NCBI RefSeq assembly: GCF_001427285.1 | Contig: NZ_LMFV01000056.1 | Coordinates: 1 to 43,101 of the forward strand | Reading direction: 5' to 3' | Source: Mesorhizobium sp. Root552 | Lineage (GTDB): Bacteria > Pseudomonadota > Alphaproteobacteria > Rhizobiales > Rhizobiaceae | DNA length: 43,101 bases | In this document: one piece after another, positions 16,508 through 27,641 of the stretch | Layout: each line of letters opens with the position of its first letter | How positions within the stretch are numbered: position 1 is the first letter of the stretch | Position numbers and translations under genes: made by a program | The notes under the pieces: model-generated | Databases searched by the model: none | The model's input: the letters and a program-made list of their open reading frames with translations, nothing else | Told to the model about the DNA's origin: nothing

Positions 16508-19500
16508 TCACGATGGAATTCGGACCACGACCTCCATTTCCGCGGCCTTGCCCATATCGAACGATGTTCCCTTTACCTTGGCGCCGTTCACTTCAAGCGA
16601 GACGGCCTTGGCGCCCTTGGTGCGCACGACGCGGATATTCTGGCGAGAGCCCAACATATTGAGCGTTGCCGAATAACCATCCCAATGGCTTGGGATGCGC
16701 GGGTTGATTTCAATGCGCGTTCCGCGCCGCTGGATGCCGAGGATCGCCTCGATCGCGGCACGATAGAGCCAGCCGGCAGAACCCGTGTACCACGTCCAGC
16801 CGCCTCGCCCGCCCTTGTCGCCGGAGTAGATGTCGGCCGCCACCACATATGGCTCGACGCGATAGCGCTCGGCCATTGCCTCGTCTGTCGAATGCATGGC
16901 CGGGTTGAGCATGGAGAAGCAGCGGTAGGCGTCGTCAACGCGCCCCATTTCGGCCAGAGCGATGACGAACCATGTCGCGGCATGGGTGTACTGGCCGCCG
17001 TTCTCACGCACTCCCGGTGGATAGCTCTTGATATATCCGGGGTCCTTGTCGGTCTTCGAGAAGGGCGGCGTGAACAGTTTCATGATCTTCAACTCGTCAT
17101 CGACAAGCAGATCCAGCGCCTGATCCATCGCCGTCTGCGAACGGGCAGGATCGCCCTCGCCTGAAAGCACGCTCCATGATTGTGCAATGGAGTCGATCTT
17201 GCATTCGTCGGAGCTTCTCGACCCGAGCGGCGTGCCATCGTCGAAGCTGCCGCGCCGATACCACTGGCCATCCCACGCTGTGTTTTCCAAGGCGCGCTTC
17301 AGCACGCTCGCGTGTTTCTGCCAGGCTTGGGCGTGCTTGGTATCGCCCTCGGCCTTGGCAACTGCCGCGAAGTCGCCGAGCGTCTTCAGCAGGAACCAGC
17401 CCAGCCAAACGCTCTCGCCCCTGCCCTCGTCGCCGACGCTGTTCATGCCATCGTTCCAGTCGCCGCCCAGGATCAGCGGCAGGCCATTCGCGCTGCTGCG
17501 CTTGATCGCCAGATCGAGTGCGCGCGCACAATGCTCGTAGAGCGATGCTGTCGTCTTGGTGGCTTCCGGCGTGAAGAAGGCGTCGTGCTCGCCTTCGGCA
17601 AGCTTTTCGCCATCGATGAACGGCAGGCTTTCCTTCAGGATCGCGCGGTCGCCCGTCACGGCGATGTAGTAGGCAACGGCATAGGCAAGCCATACGACAT
17701 CATCCGAAATCATCGTGCGGACCCCTGCCCCGGTGCGCGGCAGCCACCAGTGCTGCACGTCGCCTTCGGGGAACTGCCGCCGGGCGGCATTCAGGATCTG
17801 ATCGCGCGCAAGGCCCGGATCATGTGCCAGCAGGGCCAGCGTGTCTTGCAACTGGTCCCGGAAGCCGAACGCGCCGCTTGCCTGATAGAAAGCTGAGCGG
17901 GCCCGGATGCGGCAGGCTACGCTCTGGTACGGCAGCCAGTGGTTGACCATGGCGTCCAGAGACTTGTCCGGCGTCTCCACCTGGATGGTGTCGAGGAAGC
18001 CGCGCCAGTTGGTTTCGTTGTCCGCCAGCCGCTTGTCGAAGTCCTTGTCGCGGTGGCGCTTGATCAGTTCCGAGGCTTCGGCGGCTGATGCGGCGTCACC
18101 CAGAAGCCATACCAGCGTCACGTCGCCGTTTGCAGGCACTTCGATATCGCGCGCAATCGCCGCACAGGGGTCGTCTCCTGCCTCGATCCGCCCCGACAAC
18201 GCAGCGCCAGCCATGACTGCATAAGGTTCAAGGGTTGTGCCGCCCGAACCGAGGAATTCCTGCCTGTCTGCGGTTACCGATTGCGGCTTGGCATCGCCGG
18301 CAAGGAATGCAACGCGCCCGCCGAAATCCAGATTGTACGGGTTGATGGCGAAAAGAGCGCCGGTAGCAGCGTCTTGCGATGGAATGATCGTGCCGGCCGT
18401 GCGCGAACGGTGTGTGCCGAGAACCCATTCCGCATAGGAATAGATGCGCAACCTAACGGCGCTCGACCCGGAATTCTGGATACGCAGCCTCGAGAGCTTA
18501 ACGGGATCGACTGGATCGACGACATGGGTCAGATCCATCGACAAAGGTCCGCGCTGCGACCGGAAAGTCGAGAATCCCTGCCCGTGCCATGCTTCGTAGG
18601 TCATGGACGGGTCGCGGACCACCGCGGCCATCGGGGAAAACGCCTTGCCGCTGGAATGGTCGTAAATGTAGATGCCCTCTCCAGGTCGGTTCGTGACGGG
18701 ATCGTTGGACCACGGCGTTAACTGGTAGTCACGGCTGTTGCGGCTCCACGTGAAGGCGGCACCTTCAGCCGAGGTATGGAAACCGAAGCTTTCGTTGGAA
18801 ATGACGTTGATCCACGGCTGGGGCGTGGTCTTGCTGCCGGTCAGCCGCACGACATAGTGGCGCCCGTCATCGTTGAATCCGCCAAAGCCGTTCCAATTCG
18901 ACAAGCCGGTTCCGTCACTTGGAATATCTCGCGAGAGCGAGGTAGTGCCGGAGGAAGCGGTTGCAAGATCACGGGAAATGGCCGGCTTGCCCGCATGAAG
19001 CGCATCTCGCGCCTGCAGCGCCGTTATTTCCGCACGCTCGATCTGGTCGGCAATCGTGCCATTGCGCGTGTGCAAGACCACCCGCGCCGAGGCCAGCAAG
19101 GTCCTGTAGGTGGGCTCATCCATCAAATCCCGCCGTACTGCGAAGATATGCTGGCGGGGTCCGAGTTCCGTGCCTCGCAATCGGCTATTTTCACAAAGTG
19201 AATCAATGGCTTGCTGTAGGTCTTGAACGTAAGACGATGCCTGTTCGTTGACGATTACGAGGTCGGCCATCATGCCGCGGGCACGCATGTACTCCTGGAA
19301 GCGCAGTGCCTGCGCCACGATCTCAAGGTCGGCCACGTCATCGATGCGCAGGGCAAAGATCGGATAGTCGCCGGATATGCTGGTTGGCCACAGGCTGGAT
19401 TGCTTGCCGAGGCCCGAGATGATCGCCTCGGATGGCAGCCGCAGGTTGGAATCGGGATAGATCAGATAGCGCGCAAGCTGCTGCCCGATAGCAGCGTCTG

Positions 19501-22500
19501 CGAGGCTCAGCCCCAGGTGCCGGGTCTGCACTTGCGAACGGGTCCAGGCAAGCATTGCCTGTCTGGCGAAGCTTTCGGGATGGTCAAGCCGGTTTACCGC
19601 ATCCTCGAGCTCCGTCCGGTTCGCTCCCACGCAGGTCCAGAAGGTCAGCGAGATTTTCTTGTTCGCCGGCACCCGGACCCGGCGTCGCAGCGCCGCAATG
19701 GGGTCAAGCGTGAATCCGGTGCTTCCGGTAAGACGAACGCCCGTGTCCATGGCCGCAGGATCGGCAATGGTTCGGCCACGCCCGATGAAGGCGCGCCGGT
19801 CGGTTTCTGCTTCGGTATCCCGCGCCAGACCTGACGGATCGGTGACGAAATGCACGGCCGCGAAATCCGGCTCCTTCTGGTCGCGCTTGCGACGGGTGGC
19901 GAAGATGGCCCCGTTGTTCGGGGCAATCTCGGTTTCGATGAACATTTTCGAGAACGCCGGATGGGCGTTGTCCGCAGCTTCGGATCCAAGCACCAGCTCG
20001 GCGAAAGACGTCACCTCGATATGCCTGTCGGTCGCGCCATCGTTGTAAAGAGTGACGCGCCTGCCCTCACCATTGCCCTCGGAAATGACGATGCATTCGA
20101 CCTCCGAGCGCAACGAGCGCACGGTCTTGATGAAGCTTGCCTTGTCGTCGGAGAAAAGGGTCTGAGTCACCTCGCCGGGAGCCTGTTTCGGCTCGACGGT
20201 GGCAGACCACCAGTCTCCCGTATCGGCATCACGCAAGAAGATGTAGGAGCCCAGCCGATCCTCTGTCGGGTCGGGCTGCCAGCGCGTCACGGCCAATTCG
20301 CCCCAGCGGCTGTACCCCGAACCCGTGGCGGCCAGCATCACCGAATAATGGCCGTTGGACATCAGGCTCGTCGAGCGAAGCGCCCATGCCGGGTCGAGGA
20401 TTATGCGCGTATCGAGGCTCTGCGTTTCGGGTTCGTCCAGCGCCGGCCTTTCCTCGGCCTCCGTACGGACGGTGTCTGCCGGAATTTCGCGCGGCGCCTT
20501 TTCCTGCAGCAAGAGTTCGGCGGATTCGATGACGGGATCGCTATGGAACCTGTCGCGCAAACGGCCTTCGAACACGGCGTCGGCAACGGCTGCGATCGAC
20601 ATGCCCGAATGGTGGGCGAAATAGTTCAGCACCACGGCGTGATCCGCGCCTTCCGGCACACGCTGCGGCGTGAAGTCAACCGAGTCGTAGTAGCCGTGCC
20701 GGCCCAGGGCGCCGATGCCTTTCAGCCGCCGCAGGTTCTCCACCGCCTCGCGCGGCATGAACTGGGCAGCTAGGATTGTCGCGTATGGCGCGATGACCGT
20801 GTTCTGGCCAAGGCCGCGTTTCAGGCCGAGGCCCGGTACGCCGAAATTGGTGTACTGATAGGTCAGTTCGCGATCGCGGGCGTTGTAGGCGGCTTCGGAA
20901 ATTCCCCATGGGATGTTCTTGGAACGCGCGTACTGCATCTGCCGCTTGATGACGAGCTTGCTGGTCTGGTTGAGCAAGCTGCCATGCGGCTCCTTCATGA
21001 CCAGGGGCGGCATCAGATATTCGAACATCGAGCCCGACCACGAGATCAGCGCGCCACGGAAGCCGATCTCGACGATCGGTCGACCAAGCTTGAACCAGTG
21101 TTCGGTCGGCAGGTCGCCTTTGGCGATGGCGAAAAGGCTGGTCAGGCGCGCTTCCGAGGCCAGCAGGTCGTAGCAGCTTTCATCAAGCTGATGCTCTTCC
21201 ACGCGGTAGCCGATGGAGAGCAGCTTGCGTTCCGTGCGCATAAGGAAGGAAAAATCCATCTCGAAGGCGAAGCGGCGGGTGCGCTCGCGCAGTTTCTGCA
21301 ACCTGGCGCGCAGCAGTTCCACCGCCTTCTCGTCACTGTGCGAGTCATGAACGTGCGCTTCGCAGGTCGCCTCCAGCCGCGCCGCCCAATCGACGATGAT
21401 GTCGCTTTGCGTCGAACCGACTTCCGTGTGGATCGCTGCCGCCAGCTTGCGGATTTCCCCGGCAAGCACCGACAGGTTGATGGTGCGGATGGATGCCATT
21501 TCCGGCTGCGCCTTGATGGTGCGAACAGCGCGCTGCATGCCATCCAGCCGATCAGCCAGCCTTTGCCGCAACGGGCGGAGTTGACGGCGGTCGTCGGGCA
21601 ACTCGTCGAGGCATTCTGAAAGGATCGCCACTACGTCGAGGACGCCTCCGAAATCGCCTTGCAGGTGCACCGACGGCGCCTCTGCCCATTCCGCGCACGT
21701 CGCCGCTACCGCTACGAGGTGGCCGGCCAGATTGCCGCTGTCGACGCTCGAAATATAGAGCGGATGCAGCGGCTTCAGGGTCTTGGTGTCGTACCAGTTG
21801 AACAGGTGCCCGCGATTACGCGGCATGTTCTCGATGGTCGTCATCGTCGTTTCGATGCGATTGATGGTATCGGCGAGGCTGATCCAGCCGAAATCGCGCG
21901 CGGATACGACCGACAGAAGATAGACGCCAATGTTGGTCGGAGAGGTGCGCGGCGCCACCACGGGAACCGGGCTTTCCTGGAAATTGTCCGGCGGCAGGTC
22001 GTGGTGCTCGTCGGTGACGAAATTTTCGAAATAGTGCCATGTACGGCGCGCCGCGATGCGCAAGGCATGCATGTCGCGCGCCGACAGGTGCAGGCGATCC
22101 TCGGTTTCCGCCGAGCGGCTGATCACCCACGCGAATGCGGGCGAGCCGATCCAGAACAGCGCGAAGAAGAAGGCGACGAAAGCCCCGGTCGAGTCATCGA
22201 ACACAGGAATGGCCAGGCCGACGACGCCGATGATAACTGCGCCGTACATCGAACTGTAGTAGGAGCCGAGGTCGTTGCCGCCGCCTTTGTGGGCCTGCGA
22301 AGCGGTGCGCCATTCGAGCAGGTTCTTGCGGCTTACGAACAGCCGGTAAAGCGTGCGCACCACCGCGTCGCCCATCATCCAGGCGGTATGCGCCATCAAC
22401 ACGATCTTCAGCGCCACCAGCGCCGTTCCGAAGGCGACGTCGTGCGCCAGGGCGGAGAAATGGCCGCGCGGCGTCGCATCGCGGTTCTTGGGCAGGATCG

Positions 22501-25069
22501 CGTTGACGATATCGAAGGTCGGCGCCATGAACAGGCTGAGTATCAAAAGCGCCTGCCACTGGGCGGCCTGGGTGAACGGCAGCAATGTCCATCCGGCAAT
22601 CGCAGCCATCACCCAGAAGATCGGGGTCAGCGTCCGGCGCAGATTGTCGACCATCTTCCAGCGCGACAGCGCCGGCACGCCCGAGCGCGGGTCGAGGATG
22701 AAGTTGAGCAACTGCCAGTCGCCACGCGCCCAGCGATGCTGGCGCGAGGCATCGACCGAATAGCGGGTCGGATAGTCCTCGACCAGTTCGACATCGGTGA
22801 CCAGCGCCGAGCGCGCCAGCGAGCCCTCGATCAGATCGTGGCTGAGGATGGTATTTTCCTCGAAGCGGTCCTTCAAGGCGGCTTCGAAAGCATCGATGTG
22901 GTAAAGCCCCTTGCCGGTGAAGGAGCCTGCTCCGAACACGTCCTGATAGAGATCGGAAACAGCGAAGACGTACGGATCGAGGCCGCGGTTCGCCGAAAAT
23001 ACACGCTGGAAGAACGAGGCTTCATCGCCTGTCGTAAGCGAGGGCGTGATGCGCGGCTGGAGGATGGTGTAGCCAGCGGAAACCTTCCTTTTCGCAGTAT
23101 CGTAATGTGGCCGGTTCAGCGGGTGGCACAGCTTGCCGATCAGCTTGGCAATGGCGTCGCGCGTCGTGCGCGTGTCGGCATCCAGCGTCATCACATAGAC
23201 GACGTTTTCGGGCAGCGGCGCATCAAGCGGCATGAAGGTGGTGTCGCTGTCGCCGCGCAACAGCAGGTTCAGTTCGTGCAGCTTGCCGCGCTTGCGCTCC
23301 CAGCCCATCCACTTGCCCTGTCCTGGGTTGTAGAGCCGGCGGCGGTGCAACAGGTGGAACCGGGGCGCCCCTTGTGACGGGTAGCGCTGGTTTAGCCGGG
23401 CAATCTGCATGCGCGCGAAATCGAGGATTTCGGTGTCCGCGGGCGCAATCTCGCTATTGCTGTCCGGCCAGTCCGATAGCAAGGCGAAGTAGAGTTCATC
23501 CGAGGTGTTGGCGAGGTAGTGGACTTCGATGTTGCGGATATTTTCCTCGACATCGTCGCGCGACCCGATCAGCGAAGGAACCACGACAAGCGTGCGCGCG
23601 TCTTCCGGAACCCCGTCCTTGTACTCGTAGCCGATCAACCGCGTCGGCTTGAGGAACAACAGCACGACCGTGTTGAAAAAAGCCAACGCGCCCTCGCTGG
23701 CCGGCACGGCGAACAGCACCAGCATCAAGGCAATGGCCGAAACCGGCAAGCCAAGGGCCGCAAGAGCGTTGCCGGTGAGGTAGAGAAGCAGTGCCGTAAG
23801 CGCAAAAACCGGGATGAAGATGCCAAGCCATCCGGTCCTGCGGAACGCCCTCTTCAACCATTGGCCGAAGCCGGGATGATATCCGATAGCGCTTTCCAGT
23901 TCCGCCCGGTGGGGGCCGACCAGATAGAAACCAACGTCGGTAGAAGCTGGAGCCGCTTCACTGACTGACGCGGCGGTTGCGTGCGGCGAATATTTGGCGA
24001 GGTCCGTAGCGATCTCGGCGACGCTGTATTCCGATTTGTCGGAGCGGCGCGCGAGTTCCTCGATTGCCGTCCGGTACTGGTCGCGCGAAGCGAAATCGAG
24101 CGCGGCGAAATCAGTGCGCTCCCGCAAAAGCACGTCGATCTTGCTGACGTCCTCGAACCAGACGGTCCAGTCGACGTCGTTTATCAGGCGCAGGCCACGA
24201 ATGATGTTACCGGTGGTGACGTTGCCGCTCGACAAGGTCTGGTGTTCGGCGATGATGATTTCTTCGGCGTCCGAGCCGGTTTTCTCCAGTTCGCCTTCAA
24301 GCCATTCCAGCGCCCTGCCCGCATTCTGGGAGCCGTCGCGCAGGCGGTAGAGCAGTTGGGTCGCGAAAGTGGTGTCCTGCGCATGGGCGCCGTATTTGGC
24401 GAGAAGATCCTGGCGCGCGCCACCTTCGGCGGAAGCCAGCACGCGGTCTGCCACTTCATTGGCGATGAGGCGCATGTCGCGCGCCCTGCTGACACGTACG
24501 GCCAGCCGGCGCAGGTTCTCGACCAGCACGAAGCGCAGCAGCGACGGCAGCGCCCATAGCTCGCCGATCTTCATCGGCTCCACGGATTGAAAGCCTTCGA
24601 CGATCGACTTGAACATATGCGCTGAGACGGAACTGTCGGAATGCGCGACATAGGCCCATGCAACAACGAGTGCCCGCGGAACACTGGTGCCGTCAGGCAG
24701 CTTCAGCGTCGGCAGTTGCCGGTAGAAGCGGCGCGGCAGGTCGCGCTTGATCTGGTAGATGGTTTCCTCGACCAGATAATTGTTGTCGAGCAGCCACTGG
24801 GCTGCCGGCGTCACCGTTTCGCCCTTTGCCTGCGCCGCATTGGTGGAACGATAGACCTCCAGGATTTTCTTCGCGCTTTCGCGGATTCGGGCCTGGAAGT
24901 CGAAAGTGGCAATGCCTGCAAAATCATCGACCTCGCCCTGCGCAATGCTCTCGCCAAGGCTGCGCAGGCGTTCTTCCTGAAAAAATTGCGAACGGATCGG
25001 TGCTTCCGGAGCGGCTGGAAACGTGGAGCTTGTTCGTTGCAAACGGTCTGGGCTGGTCTGAATATTCAT
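16508..25069 (-). CDS. ndvB: Cyclic beta-1,2-glucan synthase NdvB
   Basis: This is a giant 2853-residue inner-membrane enzyme that starts, elongates, cyclises and length-controls cyclic beta-1,2-glucan. The N-terminal cytoplasmic and membrane part (to about 980) contains the GT84 glycosyltransferase region, with a DAD motif in TLDADTRTT (near residue 628) and an RQHRWARGDW segment (near 775), flanked by hydrophobic segments. Two large glycan-handling repeats follow. The C-terminal GH94 phosphorylase-like domain carries GGDWNDGMN (about 2535-2543), the catalytic acid region that trims chain length. It pairs with ndvA for export. The start at 25069 (MNIQTSPDRLQ) was preferred over the open frame to 25162. 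The whole frame is uninterrupted. Confidence 0.96.
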   Translation of the reverse strand: MNIQTSPDRLQRTSSTFPAAPEAPIRSQFFQEERLRSLGESIAQGEVDDFAGIATFDFQARIRESAKKILEVYRSTNAAQAKGETVTPAAQWLLDNNYLVEETIYQIKRDLPRRFYRQLPTLKLPDGTSVPRALVVAWAYVAHSDSSVSAHMFKSIVEGFQSVEPMKIGELWALPSLLRFVLVENLRRLAVRVSRARDMRLIANEVADRVLASAEGGARQDLLAKYGAHAQDTTFATQLLYRLRDGSQNAGRALEWLEGELEKTGSDAEEIIIAEHQTLSSGNVTTGNIIRGLRLINDVDWTVWFEDVSKIDVLLRERTDFAALDFASRDQYRTAIEELARRSDKSEYSVAEIATDLAKYSPHATAASVSEAAPASTDVGFYLVGPHRAELESAIGYHPGFGQWLKRAFRRTGWLGIFIPVFALTALLLYLTGNALAALGLPVSAIALMLVLFAVPASEGALAFFNTVVLLFLKPTRLIGYEYKDGVPEDARTLVVVPSLIGSRDDVEENIRNIEVHYLANTSDELYFALLSDWPDSNSEIAPADTEILDFARMQIARLNQRYPSQGAPRFHLLHRRRLYNPGQGKWMGWERKRGKLHELNLLLRGDSDTTFMPLDAPLPENVVYVMTLDADTRTTRDAIAKLIGKLCHPLNRPHYDTAKRKVSAGYTILQPRITPSLTTGDEASFFQRVFSANRGLDPYVFAVSDLYQDVFGAGSFTGKGLYHIDAFEAALKDRFEENTILSHDLIEGSLARSALVTDVELVEDYPTRYSVDASRQHRWARGDWQLLNFILDPRSGVPALSRWKMVDNLRRTLTPIFWVMAAIAGWTLLPFTQAAQWQALLILSLFMAPTFDIVNAILPKNRDATPRGHFSALAHDVAFGTALVALKIVLMAHTAWMMGDAVVRTLYRLFVSRKNLLEWRTASQAHKGGGNDLGSYYSSMYGAVIIGVVGLAIPVFDDSTGAFVAFFFALFWIGSPAFAWVISRSAETEDRLHLSARDMHALRIAARRTWHYFENFVTDEHHDLPPDNFQESPVPVVAPRTSPTNIGVYLLSVVSARDFGWISLADTINRIETTMTTIENMPRNRGHLFNWYDTKTLKPLHPLYISSVDSGNLAGHLVAVAATCAEWAEAPSVHLQGDFGGVLDVVAILSECLDELPDDRRQLRPLRQRLADRLDGMQRAVRTIKAQPEMASIRTINLSVLAGEIRKLAAAIHTEVGSTQSDIIVDWAARLEATCEAHVHDSHSDEKAVELLRARLQKLRERTRRFAFEMDFSFLMRTERKLLSIGYRVEEHQLDESCYDLLASEARLTSLFAIAKGDLPTEHWFKLGRPIVEIGFRGALISWSGSMFEYLMPPLVMKEPHGSLLNQTSKLVIKRQMQYARSKNIPWGISEAAYNARDRELTYQYTNFGVPGLGLKRGLGQNTVIAPYATILAAQFMPREAVENLRRLKGIGALGRHGYYDSVDFTPQRVPEGADHAVVLNYFAHHSGMSIAAVADAVFEGRLRDRFHSDPVIESAELLLQEKAPREIPADTVRTEAEERPALDEPETQSLDTRIILDPAWALRSTSLMSNGHYSVMLAATGSGYSRWGELAVTRWQPDPTEDRLGSYIFLRDADTGDWWSATVEPKQAPGEVTQTLFSDDKASFIKTVRSLRSEVECIVISEGNGEGRRVTLYNDGATDRHIEVTSFAELVLGSEAADNAHPAFSKMFIETEIAPNNGAIFATRRKRDQKEPDFAAVHFVTDPSGLARDTEAETDRRAFIGRGRTIADPAAMDTGVRLTGSTGFTLDPIAALRRRVRVPANKKISLTFWTCVGANRTELEDAVNRLDHPESFARQAMLAWTRSQVQTRHLGLSLADAAIGQQLARYLIYPDSNLRLPSEAIISGLGKQSSLWPTSISGDYPIFALRIDDVADLEIVAQALRFQEYMRARGMMADLVIVNEQASSYVQDLQQAIDSLCENSRLRGTELGPRQHIFAVRRDLMDEPTYRTLLASARVVLHTRNGTIADQIERAEITALQARDALHAGKPAISRDLATASSGTTSLSRDIPSDGTGLSNWNGFGGFNDDGRHYVVRLTGSKTTPQPWINVISNESFGFHTSAEGAAFTWSRNSRDYQLTPWSNDPVTNRPGEGIYIYDHSSGKAFSPMAAVVRDPSMTYEAWHGQGFSTFRSQRGPLSMDLTHVVDPVDPVKLSRLRIQNSGSSAVRLRIYSYAEWVLGTHRSRTAGTIIPSQDAATGALFAINPYNLDFGGRVAFLAGDAKPQSVTADRQEFLGSGGTTLEPYAVMAGAALSGRIEAGDDPCAAIARDIEVPANGDVTLVWLLGDAASAAEASELIKRHRDKDFDKRLADNETNWRGFLDTIQVETPDKSLDAMVNHWLPYQSVACRIRARSAFYQASGAFGFRDQLQDTLALLAHDPGLARDQILNAARRQFPEGDVQHWWLPRTGAGVRTMISDDVVWLAYAVAYYIAVTGDRAILKESLPFIDGEKLAEGEHDAFFTPEATKTTASLYEHCARALDLAIKRSSANGLPLILGGDWNDGMNSVGDEGRGESVWLGWFLLKTLGDFAAVAKAEGDTKHAQAWQKHASVLKRALENTAWDGQWYRRGSFDDGTPLGSRSSDECKIDSIAQSWSVLSGEGDPARSQTAMDQALDLLVDDELKIMKLFTPPFSKTDKDPGYIKSYPPGVRENGGQYTHAATWFVIALAEMGRVDDAYRCFSMLNPAMHSTDEAMAERYRVEPYVVAADIYSGDKGGRGGWTWYTGSAGWLYRAAIEAILGIQRRGTRIEINPRIPSHWDGYSATLNMLGSRQNIRVVRTKGAKAVSLEVNGAKVKGTSFDMGKAAEMEVVVRIPS

Positions 25070-25348
25070 TAATAATCCATGCGACGGGAACGCAGGTGCT
25101 GCCTCGTCGGCGCAATTGCGTTCATAAAACCGGTTCAAATGCGATTGGTTGCATCGCAGCAAAAGCCGAATGAGGTCGTATCAGCATCCTGACAGACAAT
25201 AGCAGGCGTTGTCCCCCCGACAACCTTTGAGCTCGCGCTTTCTGCACGAACCGGGCGGATCGAAAGGAAAGGATTGGGGCTTTTTCGTGTTCGATACGGC
25301 GTCAGGCGGGCTATTTCGCCCTATTGCAGTGACGCTTGGCTACAGGCG

Positions 25349-25936
25349 TTAACGACCGCCAGAGATTTCGTGAATCCGGATGACGAACAGCGTCGAGGCT
25401 TGCCGCGATTCAAGCCGGACCGGAGCATCAGCCGCCGTCAGAATGACCGTATCACGTGGCCTGAGTTCGAAATGAGTCGAAACGTGAACTTCGACGCCCC
25501 CTTGAAGACTGAACAAGAGGACGGTTCTTGCGCATGGGTCGATATTCATCGCCCCGAAAAGCTCAATTCTTTCAACCGAATGGCCACATCGTCCCCTGCG
25601 CGACATGACGTTCAGGTCGACAATCGGACCGTCGATCAGCTCGGCATCGGTCGAAACGTCCGCCGGGAAAGGCAATGGAGGCGAAGCCCTGACCAGTTTG
25701 GCAGGTGCCTTACCCCCTATCGAGAGACTGATCCCCTCGCCTTCCAGCACGGACAGTGTGCGGTCGATGCCGGCAAACGATGAGAAAGGGCCGCCGCTTT
25801 CGACCTTGGCCATGGATAGACGCCAGTCAAAATCATCCAGCCCGGCACCGGCGGGCGAGACGAAGATTTCCGTCGTCAGCCCGCCGCCGTTCTTCCACGG
25901 CATCGAACGATAGGTGTCCGCGCGCAGAACCTGCAT
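25349..25936 (-). CDS. hutD: HutD family protein
   Basis: This 195-residue protein has a bicupin-like fold expected for HutD, recognised by YRSMPWKNGGGLTTEI (about 9-24), FDWRLSMAKVESGGPFS (about 36-52) and DRTLSVLEGEG. In Pseudomonas fluorescens HutD is needed for normal growth on histidine and has been proposed to limit hut expression, possibly by binding a pathway intermediate such as formylglutamate. Its activity is not an enzyme step of the pathway. It is the last gene of hutIHGUD, starting three bases after the hutU stop. Confidence 0.9.
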   Translation of the reverse strand: MQVLRADTYRSMPWKNGGGLTTEIFVSPAGAGLDDFDWRLSMAKVESGGPFSSFAGIDRTLSVLEGEGISLSIGGKAPAKLVRASPPLPFPADVSTDAELIDGPIVDLNVMSRRGRCGHSVERIELFGAMNIDPCARTVLLFSLQGGVEVHVSTHFELRPRDTVILTAADAPVRLESRQASTLFVIRIHEISGGR

Positions 25937-25939
25937 CTG

Positions 25940-27616
25940 TCAGCCCAGTATGCCCGGCAGATTGAGCTGATGCTCCTTTGCGCACTGGATGGCGATGTCG
26001 TAGCCGGCATCCGCGTGGCGCATGACACCGGTCGCCGGGTCGTTCCACAAAACGCGCTCGATGCGTCGTGCCGCATCCTGCGTGCCGTCGCAGACGATGA
26101 CCATGCCCGAGTGCTGGGAAAAGCCCATGCCGACGCCGCCGCCGTGATGCAGGGATACCCAGGTTGCGCCGGAAGCGGTGTTCAAAAGCGCATTGAGCAG
26201 CGGCCAGTCCGATACGGCATCGGAACCGTCCTTCATCGCTTCGGTTTCGCGGTTCGGGGAAGCCACCGAGCCGGAGTCCAGATGATCGCGGCCAATAACC
26301 ACCGGAGCCTTCAGCTCGCCCTTGGCGACCATTTCGTTGAAGGCAAGGCCGAGGCGGTGACGGTCGCCCAACCCAACCCAGCAGATGCGCGCCGGCAGGC
26401 CCTGGAAATGGATGCGTTCCTTGGCCATGTCCAGCCAGTTGTGCAGGTGCTTGTTGTCGGGCAGCAGTTCCTTCACCTTGGCGTCGGTCTTGTAGATGTC
26501 CTCCGGATCGCCCGACAGCGCCGCCCATCGGAACGGGCCGATGCCGCGGCAGAACAACGGACGAATGTAGGCCGGGACGAAGCCGGGGAAATCGAACGCG
26601 TTCTCGACCCCTTCCTCCAGCGCCATCTGGCGAATGTTGTTGCCATAGTCGACGGTTGGAATGCCCATCTTGTGGAAGTCGAGCATGGCGCGCACATGGG
26701 CGGCCATCGACTTCTTGGCCGCGCTCGTGACCGACTTCGGGTCGCGCTCACGCTTTGACTCCCACTCGGCCACCGTCCAACCCTGCGGCAGGTAACCATT
26801 GACCGGATCGTGGGCCGACGTCTGGTCGGTTACGGCATCGGGCTTCACGCCGCGCCTGACCAGTTCGGGGAAGACGTCGGCGGCGTTGCCCAGAAGCGCG
26901 ACGGAGATCGCCTTTTTTTCCTTGCAGGCCTTGTCGATGATCGCCAGCGCGTCGTCGAGATCCTTGGCCTGGACATCGACATAGCCGGTCTTGAGGCGCA
27001 TCTCGATGCGGCTTGGCTGGCATTCGACGGCAAGGCACGAGGCTCCAGCCATCGTCGCGGCCAGCGGCTGCGCGCCGCCCATGCCGCCGAGGCCGGCGGT
27101 GAGGATCCAGCGGCCCGAAAGGTCGCCGTTATAATGCTGACGGCCAAGTTCGACGAAGGTTTCGTAAGTGCCCTGAACGATGCCTTGGGAGCCGATGTAG
27201 ATCCATGAGCCGGCGGTCATCTGGCCATACATCATCAGGCCCTTCTTGTCGAGGGCATTGAAGTGATCCCAATTGGCCCAGTGCGGCACGAGGTTGGAAT
27301 TGGCGATCAACACGCGCGGCGCGTCCTTGTGGGTACGGAAGACGCCGACTGGCTTGCCGGACTGAACCAGCAACGTCTGGTCCTCTTCCAACGCCCTCAA
27401 AGCAGCGACGATGCGGTCGAAGCTTTCCCAGTCGCGGGCAGCGCGTCCGATGCCGCCATAGACCACCAGCTCGCCAGGCTTTTCGGCGACGATTGGATCG
27501 AGGTTGTTCATCAGCATGCGCAATGGGGCTTCCGTCAGCCAGCTCTTGGCTGAAAGCTCGGTGCCGGTGGCGGCGCGGATTACACGGGCATTGTCGATAC
27601 GGGTGTGCGTGGTCAT
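25940..27616 (-). CDS. hutU: Urocanate hydratase
   Basis: This 558-residue NAD-dependent enzyme converts urocanate to 4-imidazolone-5-propionate, step two of histidine breakdown. Family-typical segments include [18 protein letters not shown] (about 52-69), the NAD-contact [28 protein letters not shown] (with a cysteine near 356) and [10 protein letters not shown] near the C-terminus. Length is normal. The frame remains open to 27871 but that part overlaps hutG; the ATG at 27616 gives MTTHTRIDN, a family-like N-terminus. It begins 25 bp after the hutG stop. Confidence 0.97.
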   Translation of the reverse strand: MTTHTRIDNARVIRAATGTELSAKSWLTEAPLRMLMNNLDPIVAEKPGELVVYGGIGRAARDWESFDRIVAALRALEEDQTLLVQSGKPVGVFRTHKDAPRVLIANSNLVPHWANWDHFNALDKKGLMMYGQMTAGSWIYIGSQGIVQGTYETFVELGRQHYNGDLSGRWILTAGLGGMGGAQPLAATMAGASCLAVECQPSRIEMRLKTGYVDVQAKDLDDALAIIDKACKEKKAISVALLGNAADVFPELVRRGVKPDAVTDQTSAHDPVNGYLPQGWTVAEWESKRERDPKSVTSAAKKSMAAHVRAMLDFHKMGIPTVDYGNNIRQMALEEGVENAFDFPGFVPAYIRPLFCRGIGPFRWAALSGDPEDIYKTDAKVKELLPDNKHLHNWLDMAKERIHFQGLPARICWVGLGDRHRLGLAFNEMVAKGELKAPVVIGRDHLDSGSVASPNRETEAMKDGSDAVSDWPLLNALLNTASGATWVSLHHGGGVGMGFSQHSGMVIVCDGTQDAARRIERVLWNDPATGVMRHADAGYDIAIQCAKEHQLNLPGILG

Positions 27617-27641
27617 GGATGCCTCCGATAAAATGGTGTCG

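Noticed and set aside
21659..23377. A 572-codon open frame on the plus strand opposite ndvB
   Set aside because: It is antisense to the well-supported ndvB, has no recognisable domain and shows Arg/Gly/Gln/Val-rich composition typical of shadow frames in high-G+C DNA.
25070..25348. A possible gene or RNA between hutD and ndvB
   Set aside because: Open frames here are extensions or shadows of neighbours, and no stable RNA structure or motif stood out; a GGGC/GCCC mini-hairpin near 25310-25325 is too weak to call a terminator.
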